Assembly: GCA_016702645.1 (NCBI GenBank)
Contig: JADJDP010000052.1
Location: 7,731-71,730 of the forward strand
Length of the DNA: 64,000 bases
Direction: 5' to 3'
DNA from: Flavobacteriales bacterium
Lineage (GTDB): Bacteria > Bacteroidota > Bacteroidia > Flavobacteriales_F > PHOS-HE28
In this document: positions 1 through 8,366 of the stretch, piece after piece
How the letters are laid out: every line of letters begins with the position of its first letter
How positions within the stretch are numbered: the stretch's first letter is position 1
Made by a program: the position numbers and the translations under genes
The notes under the pieces: generated by a model
The model's input: only the letters and a program-made list of their open reading frames with translations
Told to the model about the DNA's origin: nothing
The model's database searches: none

Positions 1-563
1 TCAGGTCTTCCATGAAGCCGATGGTGGGCCACCGGTAGGGATGCTCCTTGTAGGCGTTCTTCAACACTTCGATGAGGATGCTCCCGTACGGCTGGTTCTC
101 GTAGCGCTGACGTCGCTCCTCCTTCACCACTTCGCGCTGGGTATCCACTCCCTTTTGGTCCACGCGGGCGTGCAACATGCGTTCGCTCTCCAGCCAAAGC
201 CCCAACTCCAGTTGGTTGCTGGGAAGCACCTCGTAGTAATAGGTGCGGTCGCCGGTGGTGTTGGCGTTGAGCACGCCACCCGCCTTCTCCACGTACTTGC
301 TGAACTCGCCGCGCGCGATGTTCTCGGAGCCTTCGAAGAGCAGGTGCTCGAAGAAGTGCGCGAAGCCGCGGCGATCCCGCTCCTCGTTCTTGCTGCCCAC
401 ATGGTACATCACGCTCACCGCAACGATGGGTGTGCTGGCATCCTGGTGCAAGATCACATGCAGCCCGTTGTCCAGATCGAACTCGGTGTATTGGATGGCA
501 CTTGTTTGGGCGGCGGCAGGTGCTGCGAGCATGCTGGCGAAGATGATCGGTGGGGTCCTCATC
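1..563 (-). CDS. M16 family zinc peptidase, N-terminal part (runs off window)
   Basis: The reading frame starts at ATG 563 and is still open at base 1, giving about 187 residues. A signal peptide (MRTPPIIFASMLAAPAAAQ) is followed by the pitrilysin/insulinase core. The inverted zinc motif HFFEH lies near residues 68-72 inside FAHFFEHLLFEG, and the downstream segment GGVLNANTTGDRTYYYE is typical of M16 N-terminal domains. M16 enzymes are Zn metallopeptidases; with this export signal the protein probably acts in the periplasm or at the outer membrane. A promoter-like TAACTTCG lies upstream on the minus strand near 613-620. The C-terminal part is outside the window, so domain number is unknown. 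Confidence 0.9.
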
Positions 564-671
564 GGATCGGCTTCCATACCGCTACGTAGGCACGGTTTCG
601 GAAGGGTGCCGAAGTTAGGGGATGACCGTTAGCAGCGATCCGCTCGAGATCAGCGTCTACTTTTGGAAAGC

Positions 672-1787
672 ATGGAAGCCACCGCCTCGTTCACCTCATT
701 GGATCTTCGCCGCCGTGTGCGTTTTCGGGTGCTGCGCTACCTCGTCACCTTCGTCGCGCCGGCGTGGGGCATCGTAGGCCTGCTCGGCCACGGGGCATGG
801 ACCTGGGCGCTGCCGATCCACGGATTCCTCATCGTGCCTTTGTTGGAAGTGCTCCTCCCCCGCCGTGCGGACAACCTGAGCGACGAGGAGGAACGCGCCG
901 CCTTGGAAGATCCCGTCTTCGATGTCTTGCTGTACCTGCTCGTTCCTTTCCATTGGGCGGTGCTCGTGCTCTTCTTCTTCCAAGTAGGTGAACCCGGCTT
1001 GGCGTGGTGGGAGATCGCGGGGCGCACCGCTGGTATGGGCATGCTTTGCGGGATCTACGGCATCAACGTGGCTCATGAACTCGGTCACCGCGCTACGCGC
1101 TGGGAGCGCGACCTCGCGCGTGCGCTACTGCTGACCAGTTTGTACATGCACTTCATCATCGAGCACAACCGGGGGCATCACCGGCGTGTGGCAACTCCCG
1201 ATGATCCCGCTTCGGCACGCTACGGCGAGGTGCTCTTCGCGTTCTGGGTGCGCAGCATCGCCTTCGGGTGGTTCAGCGCCTGGCGCATCGAAGCGGACCG
1301 CTTGCGCAAGGAAGGGCATCCCCCGTACGGATGGCGGAACGAGATGCTTCATGCGTTGGCATGGCAAGGTGCGCTGCTCACCATGATCGCACTGGCCTTC
1401 GGACCCTTGGTGCTCGGGGCCTTCATTGCCGCGGCGGTGATCGGCATCCTGTTATTGGAAACGGTGAACTACATCGAGCACTATGGTTTGCGACGCAAGC
1501 GCGATGAGAAGGGCATGTACCGCCGCGTACTGCATGTGCATTCCTGGAACAGCGATCACCTGTTGGGTCGCCTCACGCTCTTCGAACTCACGCGCCACAG
1601 CGATCACCACTGGAAAGCGAGCCGACCCTACCAGGTCCTGCGCAGCATCGATCAGGCACCGCAACTGCCCACCGGCTATCCAGGCACCATGCTGTTGAGC
1701 TTTTTCCCGCCCCTCTTCTTCCGGGTGATGCACCCGCGTTTGCAGGCGATGGTGCAACTGGAACGCGACCTGGAACTGGCCAAGTAG
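672..1787 (+). CDS. AlkB-type membrane fatty-acid desaturase/hydroxylase (alkane 1-monooxygenase-like)
   Basis: 371 residues with several hydrophobic segments. The three histidine clusters of integral-membrane non-haem di-iron enzymes are present: HELGHR near residue 135, EHNRGHH near 165, and LTRHSDHH near 310; the AlkB-like NYIEHYG precedes the last cluster. This is the architecture of AlkB alkane hydroxylases, which oxidise alkane termini using rubredoxin electrons; no rubredoxin is encoded nearby. An in-frame TTG lies three codons upstream, but ATG 672 is preferred. The neighbouring malate-synthase-like gene fits C2-unit assimilation. Substrate is inferred only from family; xylene-monooxygenase-like activity is the alternative. 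Confidence 0.85.
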   Translation: MEATASFTSLDLRRRVRFRVLRYLVTFVAPAWGIVGLLGHGAWTWALPIHGFLIVPLLEVLLPRRADNLSDEEERAALEDPVFDVLLYLLVPFHWAVLVLFFFQVGEPGLAWWEIAGRTAGMGMLCGIYGINVAHELGHRATRWERDLARALLLTSLYMHFIIEHNRGHHRRVATPDDPASARYGEVLFAFWVRSIAFGWFSAWRIEADRLRKEGHPPYGWRNEMLHALAWQGALLTMIALAFGPLVLGAFIAAAVIGILLLETVNYIEHYGLRRKRDEKGMYRRVLHVHSWNSDHLLGRLTLFELTRHSDHHWKASRPYQVLRSIDQAPQLPTGYPGTMLLSFFPPLFFRVMHPRLQAMVQLERDLELAK

Positions 1788-1867
1788 CCCGTACTACCAA
1801 GGGATCCCGACGACACTACAACCGAACCGGTCGGATCGGCGTATAACCGCGCCATCTTCCATTGCCC

Positions 1868-3394
1868 GTGAGCGAAGTCACTACCGAACGCACCCTGGGT
1901 CCCCGTGTGCAGGACCTGCTGAACGACCTGTTGCAACGCTTCGACAAGCGGCGGCAGGAGTTGATGCTCCTACGCGAACCACGCCGGGATCGATTGATGA
2001 ACGGTGAGGTGGATCACCTGCCGGATACCGTGCATGTGCGCACCACCGAATGGCGAGTGGACCCGTTGCCTGAAGCGCTGCAGGAACGTCGTGTGGAACT
2101 GCTGGGCGGCTGCACACGCAGCGAATTGATCAACGGACTGAACGCCGGTGCCAAGAGCTACATCGCCGATCTGTGGAACCTCACCGCTGGCGATGCATGG
2201 AGCGTGGTACGAGCACACCGGGTGCTGGAACGCGCGGCGCGCTTGGAACTCGCCTACCTGGACCCGAACGAAGGTCGCATACGCGCCAACCCGAAGTCGC
2301 CCACGCGGTTGATGGTGGCACCACGCCCGTTGCATGTATTGGAGACCAGCGTGCTCGTGGCCGATGAACCGGTCCCGGCCGCGCTCTTCGACATGGCGAT
2401 GCTCGCCGTGCATTGTGCGCCCGCCCTCATCGAACGGCAAGGTGGTTTGTACCTGTACCTGCGCGATGTGCAAGGCCACCTCGAAGCACGCCTGTGGGCA
2501 CAGCTCTTCGATGAATTGGAGCAACACCTCGGGATGCAACGCGGCAGCATCCGCGCCACGGTGATGATCGACAGCATAGCCGGTGCGCTGGAAGCAGATG
2601 AGATCCTCTTCGAACTCATGCATCACGCGGCCGGTCTTTCCATGGATCCACAGGGCTATGCGGCCGACCACATCTCGCTTTTTCGCGGTGCGGAAGTGCC
2701 CGTGTTCCCCGATCGCGAGACCATCGGCTTGAACGCACCCTTCCTGCGCGCACTGGGATTGCACACCATCGGCATTTGCCATCGCCGTGGATGCCATGCC
2801 ATTGGAGCGCCTTCGTTCGTTCTGCCTCCTCGTGAAGTGGGTAGAGTGAAGGCCGACTACCTGGAAATGCTTGCCGACAAGGATCGCGAGAGCACGGATG
2901 GATACGATGGCACCATCGTGGTGCACGAGGACACGGTGAACCCGGCCATGGTGGAGTTCAACAAGAACATGGCGCGCGCCAACCAGCTCTTCTACCAGCG
3001 CAATGACGGGATAAAGCCCGTGGACCTCATCACCCGCCCGGAAGGAAGCATCACGGTGGAAAGCCTCGTGAGCACCATACGCACCGTGTTGCGCGTGCTC
3101 GTTTACCGTTGGCAGGGCAACGCCTGGGTGGTGCAAGGCGGAAGGCTGCACGATCGCTCATCGCTCCGGCTCGCACTGCGATTGCTGTGGCAATGGAACC
3201 ATGCCAAGCAGGGCATCATCACGGCAACGAAATTGGACATCCACGAAGACCTCTTGCGCTACCTCGTGCGAAAGGAGGCGGACAAGATGTTCACGGATGG
3301 CGATGCACGCACGAAGGGACTGGCTGCACAAGCGGTATCGCTCACGCTCGATCTGGTGTTCGCTCACGAAGTGCCGCTGGAGCCGCAGGCATAG
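1868..3394 (+). CDS. Diverged malate synthase A-like protein
   Basis: About 508 residues, close to the usual length of malate synthase A, which condenses glyoxylate and acetyl-CoA in the glyoxylate bypass. Recognisable family stretches include GHLEARLW, RGSIRATVMIDS and ADKDRESTDGYDGT. Several usual active-site motifs are altered: the position of LADFEDANSPTW reads IADLWNLTAGDAW, the RPRGWHLPEKH region reads APRPLHVLETS, and the GLNxGxWDY signature reads GLSMDPQGYAAD. An Asp aligning with the catalytic base (HDRSS) remains. Start is uncertain: GTG 1868 or TTG 1862, with no ATG nearby. Family membership is reasonably sure, activity is not. No isocitrate lyase is in the window. Confidence 0.75.
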   Translation: MSEVTTERTLGPRVQDLLNDLLQRFDKRRQELMLLREPRRDRLMNGEVDHLPDTVHVRTTEWRVDPLPEALQERRVELLGGCTRSELINGLNAGAKSYIADLWNLTAGDAWSVVRAHRVLERAARLELAYLDPNEGRIRANPKSPTRLMVAPRPLHVLETSVLVADEPVPAALFDMAMLAVHCAPALIERQGGLYLYLRDVQGHLEARLWAQLFDELEQHLGMQRGSIRATVMIDSIAGALEADEILFELMHHAAGLSMDPQGYAADHISLFRGAEVPVFPDRETIGLNAPFLRALGLHTIGICHRRGCHAIGAPSFVLPPREVGRVKADYLEMLADKDRESTDGYDGTIVVHEDTVNPAMVEFNKNMARANQLFYQRNDGIKPVDLITRPEGSITVESLVSTIRTVLRVLVYRWQGNAWVVQGGRLHDRSSLRLALRLLWQWNHAKQGIITATKLDIHEDLLRYLVRKEADKMFTDGDARTKGLAAQAVSLTLDLVFAHEVPLEPQA

Positions 3395-3500
3395 TTCATG
3401 TGACCATGTGGGCATGTGCTCATTTGAACATGAAATGCCGGATCATCCAGCCCGCGGATCCCATGCTCACATGCTCGACTATCTTGCCCGCGTTGTTGAG

Positions 3501-3524
3501 ATTCCGGACCAAGCCCGGAATGAC
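3501..3524. repeat. Palindromic repeat ATTCCGG...CCGGAAT
   Basis: ATTCCGG and CCGGAAT flank a 7-base loop, giving a perfect 7-bp stem. The other strand reads GTCATTCCGGGCTTGGTCCGGAAT. A related copy lies at 44047-44071, also between genes. It sits just upstream of the DUF551 start and may form part of its leader. Confidence 0.6.
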
Positions 3525-3529
3525 AAGGA

Positions 3530-3802
3530 ATGGGCCCGTGGATACCCGTTGAAGAAGGATTGCCGGAAGATGGCCAGCGTGTGCTCTGCTACCTGCCGGA
3601 AAACCGCGTTTACCTGCCCGGCAAGACCGGCGCGAACGAGCTGCGCCCGGTGGTGGTGATGCGCTTCGCGCGTGACTTCTTCGTGAAGAACGCAAGCAAG
3701 ACCGGCTACCAAGGTGTACCCCACTTCTGGCAGGGCGAAGGCACGAGCAACCGGTTCTTCCACGAAGTGACCCATTGGATGGCACTGCCGGAAGCACCCT
3801 AG
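3530..3802 (+). CDS. DUF551 domain protein
   Basis: 90-residue protein opening with GPWIPVEEGLPEDGQRVLCY and ending with VTHWMALPEAP. These two motifs bracket the DUF551 domain, found in many phage and bacterial small proteins and of unknown function. There is no signal peptide or membrane segment, so it is probably cytoplasmic. It stands alone between the malate-synthase-like gene and the convergent FKBP gene. The ATG at 3530 directly follows the palindromic repeat at 3501-3524, so its natural ribosome-binding region may have been displaced. Confidence 0.75.
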   Translation: MGPWIPVEEGLPEDGQRVLCYLPENRVYLPGKTGANELRPVVVMRFARDFFVKNASKTGYQGVPHFWQGEGTSNRFFHEVTHWMALPEAP

Positions 3803-3881
3803 TGCATCGAAGACCTGAAAGCCAAAGAGCGCAGGGGTTCTCCCTTGCGCTCCTTCAACTTAGGACAGCTTTTCGCCGCTC

Positions 3882-4583
3882 CTACTTGATGATGTCCAGC
3901 AACTCCAGGTCGAAGACGAGCACACTGTTCGGTGGCACCCTACCATCAGGAGTGCCTTGCGCACCGTAGGCGAGATCGCTGGGGATGTGGAGCTTCCACT
4001 TGCTGCCTACGGGCATCAACTGCAAGGCTTCAACCCATCCAGGCACAAAACCGGTCACCGCATAGGTCACGGGCTCGCCGTTGTCCACGGAGCTGTCGAA
4101 TTTGGTGCCGTCGATGAGGGTGCCGGTGTAATGCACTTTCACCTGGTCGGTTGCCACTGGCTTCGCACCGGTACCCATCGTGATCACTTCGTACTGCAAG
4201 CCGCTTGGGGTCGTTGTAACGCCCTTCTTCTTACCGTTCTCGGCGAGGTACTTCTCTCCTTCCAGACGCACGCCCTCGAATTTCTTGGCCTCCTCGGCGC
4301 GGCGCTTCTCATCCAGTTTCATCATGTATCCGCTCACCACCTGCTTCACCACTTCGGCATCCATCATGGCAGCGCTGTCGAGCCCATCGCGCAGGCCCAT
4401 GTGCATGGCATCGAGGTTGGCGTCCTCGAGCTTGGCGCGCTTGAAGTTCATGCCGATGTCCACGCCGATGGCATAGCTCACCGAATCGATCTCCGTTTGC
4501 AGGGACACGCGTTCTTTCTGGCCTTGGCTGCACGCACAGAACATGGTTGTGGCGACAGCGGCGGTTGCAATGCGAATGGTCAT
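3882..4583 (-). CDS. FKBP-type peptidyl-prolyl isomerase, lipoprotein
   Basis: 233 residues from ATG 4583; upstream in-frame codons belong to the promoter region. The N-terminus MTIRIATAAVATTMFCACSQG is a lipoprotein signal, with the lipobox Cys probably at FCAC. Residues 30-120 form an FKBP dimerisation-like N-domain (VSYAIGVDIGMNFK), and residues 125-233 the FKBP fold with VKVHYTGTLIDGTKFDSS, FVPGWVEALQLMPVGSKW and ending VFDLELLDI. This matches FkpA/Mip-like isomerases that assist folding of exported proteins. A TACCTTCG promoter-like box lies at 4602-4609. Convergent with the upstream DUF551 gene. Confidence 0.93.
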   Translation of the reverse strand: MTIRIATAAVATTMFCACSQGQKERVSLQTEIDSVSYAIGVDIGMNFKRAKLEDANLDAMHMGLRDGLDSAAMMDAEVVKQVVSGYMMKLDEKRRAEEAKKFEGVRLEGEKYLAENGKKKGVTTTPSGLQYEVITMGTGAKPVATDQVKVHYTGTLIDGTKFDSSVDNGEPVTYAVTGFVPGWVEALQLMPVGSKWKLHIPSDLAYGAQGTPDGRVPPNSVLVFDLELLDIIK

Positions 4584-4678
4584 GGTTTTCTGTTGGGGCG
4601 GCGAAGGTATGTGACCGACCCGTAGCGAACCGGAGCGGAGTGCGAAAGAGCCCAATACCGCACTGGTACCTGGACCCT

Positions 4679-5482
4679 TCACCCGTTCAGAAGCCGCTTC
4701 AATACGTTCCGGAACCGCGCGAACCGGTACAGGTCGTGGTGCGAGGCCCGGGGGAAGGTGAAGAGCTCGCGAGGCACCGCGGTCGGAATGGCGGCATAGA
4801 GCTTCAGGGCGCTGGTGTACGGGACCACTTGATCACGTCGACCGTGGAAGATGTAGGTGGGGCAGCGCACGCCACGCACCGTCTCATCGTTGCGGAAGGG
4901 ATAGCGCAGGAGCAGGCGGTATGGCAGGATGGGCAGGTACGATCGGGCCACGTCGGTGAGGTTGGCGAAAGGCGTCTCGAGCAGGAGCATGCGGGGATCG
5001 CGTTGCGCGGCCACGGGTATGGCGAATGCACAGCCGAGCGAACAGCCGTAGAGCACGATGGCCCCCTCGGTACAAGCCACGCTCAAGTGATCGTACCACG
5101 CCATGGCATCAGCCAGCAGAGCCGCTTCGCTGCTGCCCCCCCGGCTCTTGCCATAGCCACGTGGATCGGGCATGAGCACGCTGAAACCAAGTCCCGTGAA
5201 ACGCTCGGCACGACGCCCCCAACGCTTCAAGTTGCCGGTGTTGCCATGGAAGTAGAGCACCGTGCCCCTCGGCTCCGAAGCCTCGAAGTGCAATGCATGC
5301 AATCGCGCACCATCGGGACGATCGAGCCATACCTCGGCATGCGGCACGGAGAACAAATAGCGGTAGGCCAACCGCGTGGGAAATCGAATGAAGATGAAGC
5401 GCTCTTGGAAAACGAAGTAGAACAGGCACAGTCCGATGTACGCCAGCGACACCGTCCCCAACGCACCGAGCAGCCAAGACAT
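4679..5482 (-). CDS. Alpha/beta hydrolase with N-terminal membrane anchor
   Basis: 267 residues from ATG 5482. An N-terminal hydrophobic segment (WLLGALGTVSLAYIGLCLFYFVF) is followed by an alpha/beta hydrolase fold. Visible elements: oxyanion motif YFHGNTGN, nucleophile elbow GCSLG, acid in HGRRDQVVP, and His in ASHHDL near the C-terminus. This is the BEM46/YfhR-like group of membrane-anchored serine hydrolases; substrate unknown. A perfect TACTTTTG box ends four bases before the start codon (5487-5494), suggesting a leaderless or nearly leaderless transcript. The gene is divergent from the outer-membrane protein starting at 5505. Confidence 0.88.
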   Translation of the reverse strand: MSWLLGALGTVSLAYIGLCLFYFVFQERFIFIRFPTRLAYRYLFSVPHAEVWLDRPDGARLHALHFEASEPRGTVLYFHGNTGNLKRWGRRAERFTGLGFSVLMPDPRGYGKSRGGSSEAALLADAMAWYDHLSVACTEGAIVLYGCSLGCAFAIPVAAQRDPRMLLLETPFANLTDVARSYLPILPYRLLLRYPFRNDETVRGVRCPTYIFHGRRDQVVPYTSALKLYAAIPTAVPRELFTFPRASHHDLYRFARFRNVLKRLLNG

Positions 5483-5486
5483 GGTA

Positions 5487-5494
5487 CAAAAGTA
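5487..5494 (-). promoter_or_regulatory. Bacteroidota -7 box (TACTTTTG) for the alpha/beta hydrolase
   Basis: On the minus strand the sequence reads TACTTTTG, a full match to the Bacteroidota TAnnTTTG element, followed by only TACC and then the ATG at 5482. A start site about 5-7 bases downstream would fall on or next to the start codon. No clear -33 TTG was identified. Confidence 0.55.
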
Positions 5495-5504
5495 CCGGGG
5501 CGGC

Positions 5505-6137
5505 ATGCGGCTGTCGATCTTCGCACGCATGTTCCGTTGTGCGCTCACTGGCATTGCCCTGCTTTTTTCGGTGGGGGTGTGCGCACAAGCGTTGCATCGC
5601 AAGCAGTTGATCACCTCTTTGGGTGCGGGACCTGGTTTGGTCACCGTGGACCACACTACCGATACGATCACCACTTCGAACACGACGGCAGGCTCCATGA
5701 CCCTGCGTTTCGCATACGCGCTCAGCGACCGTTGGTCCATTGGTGTGCACTACGATCGTATCGGTACGGATCGCGCTGGCAAGGCCACCGAACTCTTGCG
5801 ATTCACCACCTACCTGTTGGAGGAACGTACCGACCGTGGATCGGATCGCGCGGCCTTGGAGGTCAACCTCGCCGTTGGTCCAACGCTGATGACCCTCAAG
5901 CCATTCTCACAGAACCTGCCGTTGCGCGGCCGCAGCAACGCCGTGAACATCGGGGTGCGTTACCTGCATCGCTTTGGCAGCACGCTGGGCGCTTTCGTTG
6001 CAGTGGACCATGCCGCTGCTGCGAACATGGCGGTAACGGACTACAATGGTGATGCGATCACGGACGCCAAGGGCGAGCCGATCACCTTGGACTGGAACAG
6101 CCAGCGCGTGAACGTGGGACTGGGGGTGGTGTTCTAG
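5505..6137 (+). CDS. Putative outer-membrane beta-barrel protein
   Basis: 210 residues from ATG 5505; an alternative ATG is at 5529. The N-terminus is a signal peptide (ALTGIALLFSVGVCAQ). The rest alternates polar and hydrophobic residues in beta-strand fashion (MTLRFAYALSDRWSIGVHYDRIG, VNIGVRYLHRFGS) and ends in hydrophobic GLGVVF, typical of small Bacteroidota outer-membrane beta-barrels. No specific family recognised. Only 22 bp separate this start from the divergent hydrolase start at 5482, so promoters must overlap the coding regions or the true start is the downstream ATG. Confidence 0.7.
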   Translation: MRLSIFARMFRCALTGIALLFSVGVCAQALHRKQLITSLGAGPGLVTVDHTTDTITTSNTTAGSMTLRFAYALSDRWSIGVHYDRIGTDRAGKATELLRFTTYLLEERTDRGSDRAALEVNLAVGPTLMTLKPFSQNLPLRGRSNAVNIGVRYLHRFGSTLGAFVAVDHAAAANMAVTDYNGDAITDAKGEPITLDWNSQRVNVGLGVVF

Positions 6138-6245
6138 GAACGGACACGTGGTCCACCATCAACCGCTGTGACCCTTGGTCGCTGGTTTTCGGTTGCTCGG
6201 AAAGTTGGAAGAGAATGATCCAAGGCATCGGAGATCGCACCAGTC

Positions 6246-6286
6246 CCGCAACACCAACAACCAGCCACTGACAACCGACGACTACA
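6246..6286. repeat. Diverged copy of the AGTTGTCAGTTG-type intergenic repeat
   Basis: Intergenic bases contain caacaaccagccactgacaac followed by cgacgactacaac. The reverse complement resembles the better copies at 34131-34162 and 57502-57525. It lies between the outer-membrane protein and the dnaJ-like gene stop, which it nearly touches. No gene seen in this gap. Confidence 0.4.
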
Positions 6287-6288
6287 AC

Positions 6289-7041
6289 TCACTTCATCCC
6301 ACGCTCCTTCTGGATCGTTTCATATGCCTCCTGCACTTTCTTGAACTTCTCGTTGGCGGCTTTCTGCACCTCGTCGCCAAGCTGTGCAACCCGGTCCGGG
6401 TGGAACTTCATGGCCATGCGGCGGTAGGCCTTCTTCACATCGTCATCGGTGGCGGCACGCTCTATCTCCAGCACTTGGTATGCCGCAGAAGGATCCAATG
6501 TGCGGAACATGGCACTGAGCGACCCGAGGTCCTTGTCGCTGATACCCATGCCATGCGCGATGTGCTTGAGCAGTTCGAACTCGCTCCGATGCATCTGACC
6601 ATCGCTGTTCGCCAAACCCAGGAGGTAGTGCACCAACTGCAGACGCACCGGATGCGGCATGTTGTGGCGGATCTGTGACACCACGTCGTTCAGAGGGATC
6701 TCGCGCTTCAACGCATCCCGTAGCAGGATGAGCAACTGACCGGCCTGTTGCGCACCGAACTGTTGGGAGAAAAATCGACGCACATGGTCGAGTTCCCGCT
6801 GGGTGACGCGGCCATCGGCCTTCATCATGGCAGCGGTGAGAACCACCAAGCTCATGGCCAGATCACCACCGGTGGTGGTGCCCATGCGGGGTCGCTGGCC
6901 CTGCCCCTGCGCTGTCGGGCCTTCCGCTTGCGGACCTTGGATGTGGTCCATCACGGCTCCGATGGCGAAGCCGAGTATGCCACCAATGGGCCCGCCGAAA
7001 GCCCAACCAAGGCCACCACCGATCCACTTGCTGAAACTCAT
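6289..7041 (-). CDS. DjlA-like TerB/J-domain co-chaperone
   Basis: 250 residues from ATG 7041. The N-terminus is glycine-rich and hydrophobic (WIGGGLGWAFGGPIGGILGFAIG), as in DjlA membrane-dimerising segments. A TerB-like helical domain covers about residues 55-175 (AAMMKADGRVTQRELDHV). The C-terminus is a J domain with AYQVLEIERAATDDDVKKAY and the HPD tripeptide in FHPDRV, needed to stimulate DnaK ATPase. Probably a membrane-associated DnaK partner. It lies downstream of the TPM genes but is separated from them by a palindromic repeat at 7053-7115. Confidence 0.88.
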   Translation of the reverse strand: MSFSKWIGGGLGWAFGGPIGGILGFAIGAVMDHIQGPQAEGPTAQGQGQRPRMGTTTGGDLAMSLVVLTAAMMKADGRVTQRELDHVRRFFSQQFGAQQAGQLLILLRDALKREIPLNDVVSQIRHNMPHPVRLQLVHYLLGLANSDGQMHRSEFELLKHIAHGMGISDKDLGSLSAMFRTLDPSAAYQVLEIERAATDDDVKKAYRRMAMKFHPDRVAQLGDEVQKAANEKFKKVQEAYETIQKERGMK

Positions 7042-7052
7042 TGTATGCGCAT

Positions 7053-7115
7053 TGTCATGGTGAGCCTGCCGAACCATGCTTTCGATGGTCACCCTTCGGC
7101 AAGCTCAGGGCGACA
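7053..7115. repeat. Paired inverted copies of the CTTCGACAAGCTCAGG repeat
   Basis: Two half-copies face each other: tgtcatggtgagcctgccgaa on the left and ttcggcaagctcagggcgac on the right, separated by about 20 bases, so the transcript can fold into a long hairpin. The element lies between the TPM gene stop (7129) and the dnaJ-like start (7041), both on the minus strand, so it could end one transcript before the next begins. Same family as copies at 15809, 17281, 35343, 40204 and 60047. Confidence 0.65.
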
Positions 7116-7128
7116 ACAGAACCGCTCG

Positions 7129-7920
7129 CTACCAACTCCCTCCGGCCCCACCGCCGCCGAAACTACCGCCACCAAATCCACCGAAGCCGCCACCACCTCC
7201 GCCACCAAAACCTCCACCACCACCCCAACGACCACTGTGCCGGTTGTTCATCTGGCTCAACAGGAACATGGATGTCCAGAAGTCGAGGTTGTTGGTGCTT
7301 GCGTACCGCTTCACGCGACCGCGCCAGGAGAAGATCATGACGATGATGAAGAACAGGACGAAGAGCAGCACGGGCCATGGAAAGCTCTTCTTCCCGTAGC
7401 TCTTGTGGTCGAACTCGCCCTTGGCAAGTGCCATCAGGGTGTTCAGCGCTGCATCGATACCCTCGTGGAACTGTCCCTGCTTGAAACGCGGTACCACTTC
7501 GTTCTCGATGATCTGCTTGCAGGTAGCGTCGGGGATCGCCCCCTCCAAACCGTAACCTGTCGCAATGAAGACCTTGCGCTGGCCGGGACCACCATTGGGC
7601 TTGATCAGGAAGACAATACCGTTGTCGAAGTCCTTGTTACCGATACCCCACTTCTCCCCGATCTGGAAAGACAGGTCGGCTTCGTCCGTTCCGCAAAGCG
7701 TGTCCACGATGAGCACGAGGATCTGGTTGCTCGTTTCGCGCGCGAACTGCACCAGTTTGGCGTTGATGCGATCGGCTTCCGCTTGGGAGAGCAGTTCCGT
7801 GTAGGACCAAAGCAATTGGTCCTGCTTGCTCTCCGGCGGCGGCTTCAGCGAGCAATCAAAACCCTGCGCACCCGCTTCGATCGAGATCAGCAGGGTGATG
7901 GAAGCGATCAGCGCCTTCAT
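7129..7920 (-). CDS. TPM domain protein, exported, glycine-rich tail (YgcG-like)
   Basis: 263 residues. A signal peptide (ALIASITLLISIEAGAQ) precedes a TPM domain at residues 35-160: LLSQAEADRINAKL, IGEKWGIGNKDFDNGIVFLI and TGYGLEGAIPD. A transmembrane helix (PVLLFVLFFIIVMIF) near residues 190-205 is followed by a low-complexity tail of glycine, serine and tryptophan. This is the YgcG/TPM layout; TPM domains were named for TLP18.3, Psb32 and MOLO-1, and their biochemical role in bacteria is poorly defined. It overlaps the upstream TPM gene by four bases in a lemA operon, a common Bacteroidota arrangement. Confidence 0.88.
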   Translation of the reverse strand: MKALIASITLLISIEAGAQGFDCSLKPPPESKQDQLLWSYTELLSQAEADRINAKLVQFARETSNQILVLIVDTLCGTDEADLSFQIGEKWGIGNKDFDNGIVFLIKPNGGPGQRKVFIATGYGLEGAIPDATCKQIIENEVVPRFKQGQFHEGIDAALNTLMALAKGEFDHKSYGKKSFPWPVLLFVLFFIIVMIFSWRGRVKRYASTNNLDFWTSMFLLSQMNNRHSGRWGGGGGFGGGGGGGFGGFGGGSFGGGGAGGSW

Positions 7921-8366
7921 CGTGTCCCGATGCTAACGTCGTTGCTCAACTCGTCACTGTCATCGCGCTGATGCGGATGGAAGGCAAGAAGCTTCTCGCC
8001 CACCATGGCCACGGCTTCGCAAATGCCATCGGCGCGGCTCCCAGCAGCGAAGTGCGCGCGCAGAACAGCAAGCACATCGTTCCAGAAGTTCTCCGGCACG
8101 CGCTCGTTGATGCCCTTGTCACCGATCACCGCCACCTTGCGATCGCTCACGCTCACGTAAATGAGCACGCCATTGCGATCCTTGGTCTTGTGCATGTCCA
8201 ATTCCTCGAAGACGAAAGCCGCGTGGTCCAGCACATCGTCCTCGATGTGGTCCTCCAGGTGCACACGGATCTCTCCCGATGTGCGCATCTCGGCCGCACG
8301 AATGGCGGCCGAGACACGCTGGCGATCGGTTTCCGAGAGGAAGTCCTCAGCGGTGGCGATGGACAT
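7917..8366 (-). CDS. TPM domain protein, short soluble form
   Basis: 149 residues without a signal peptide. TPM features: FLSETDRQRVSAAIRAAEMRTSGEIRVHLE, then DRNGVLIYVSVSDRKVAVIGDKGI. Overlaps the lemA stop by one base (ATGA type) and the next TPM gene by four, so all three are translationally coupled. The lemA-TPM-TPM order is widely conserved in Bacteroidota and suggests one membrane-associated complex; function unknown. Confidence 0.87.
   Translation of the reverse strand: MSIATAEDFLSETDRQRVSAAIRAAEMRTSGEIRVHLEDHIEDDVLDHAAFVFEELDMHKTKDRNGVLIYVSVSDRKVAVIGDKGINERVPENFWNDVLAVLRAHFAAGSRADGICEAVAMVGEKLLAFHPHQRDDSDELSNDVSIGTR

Noticed and set aside
7140..7230. Repetitive ccgccgccaccaccaccgcc stretch as a tandem repeat or microsatellite.
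   Set aside because: It is the glycine codon run encoding the Gly-rich tail of the TPM protein on the minus strand.
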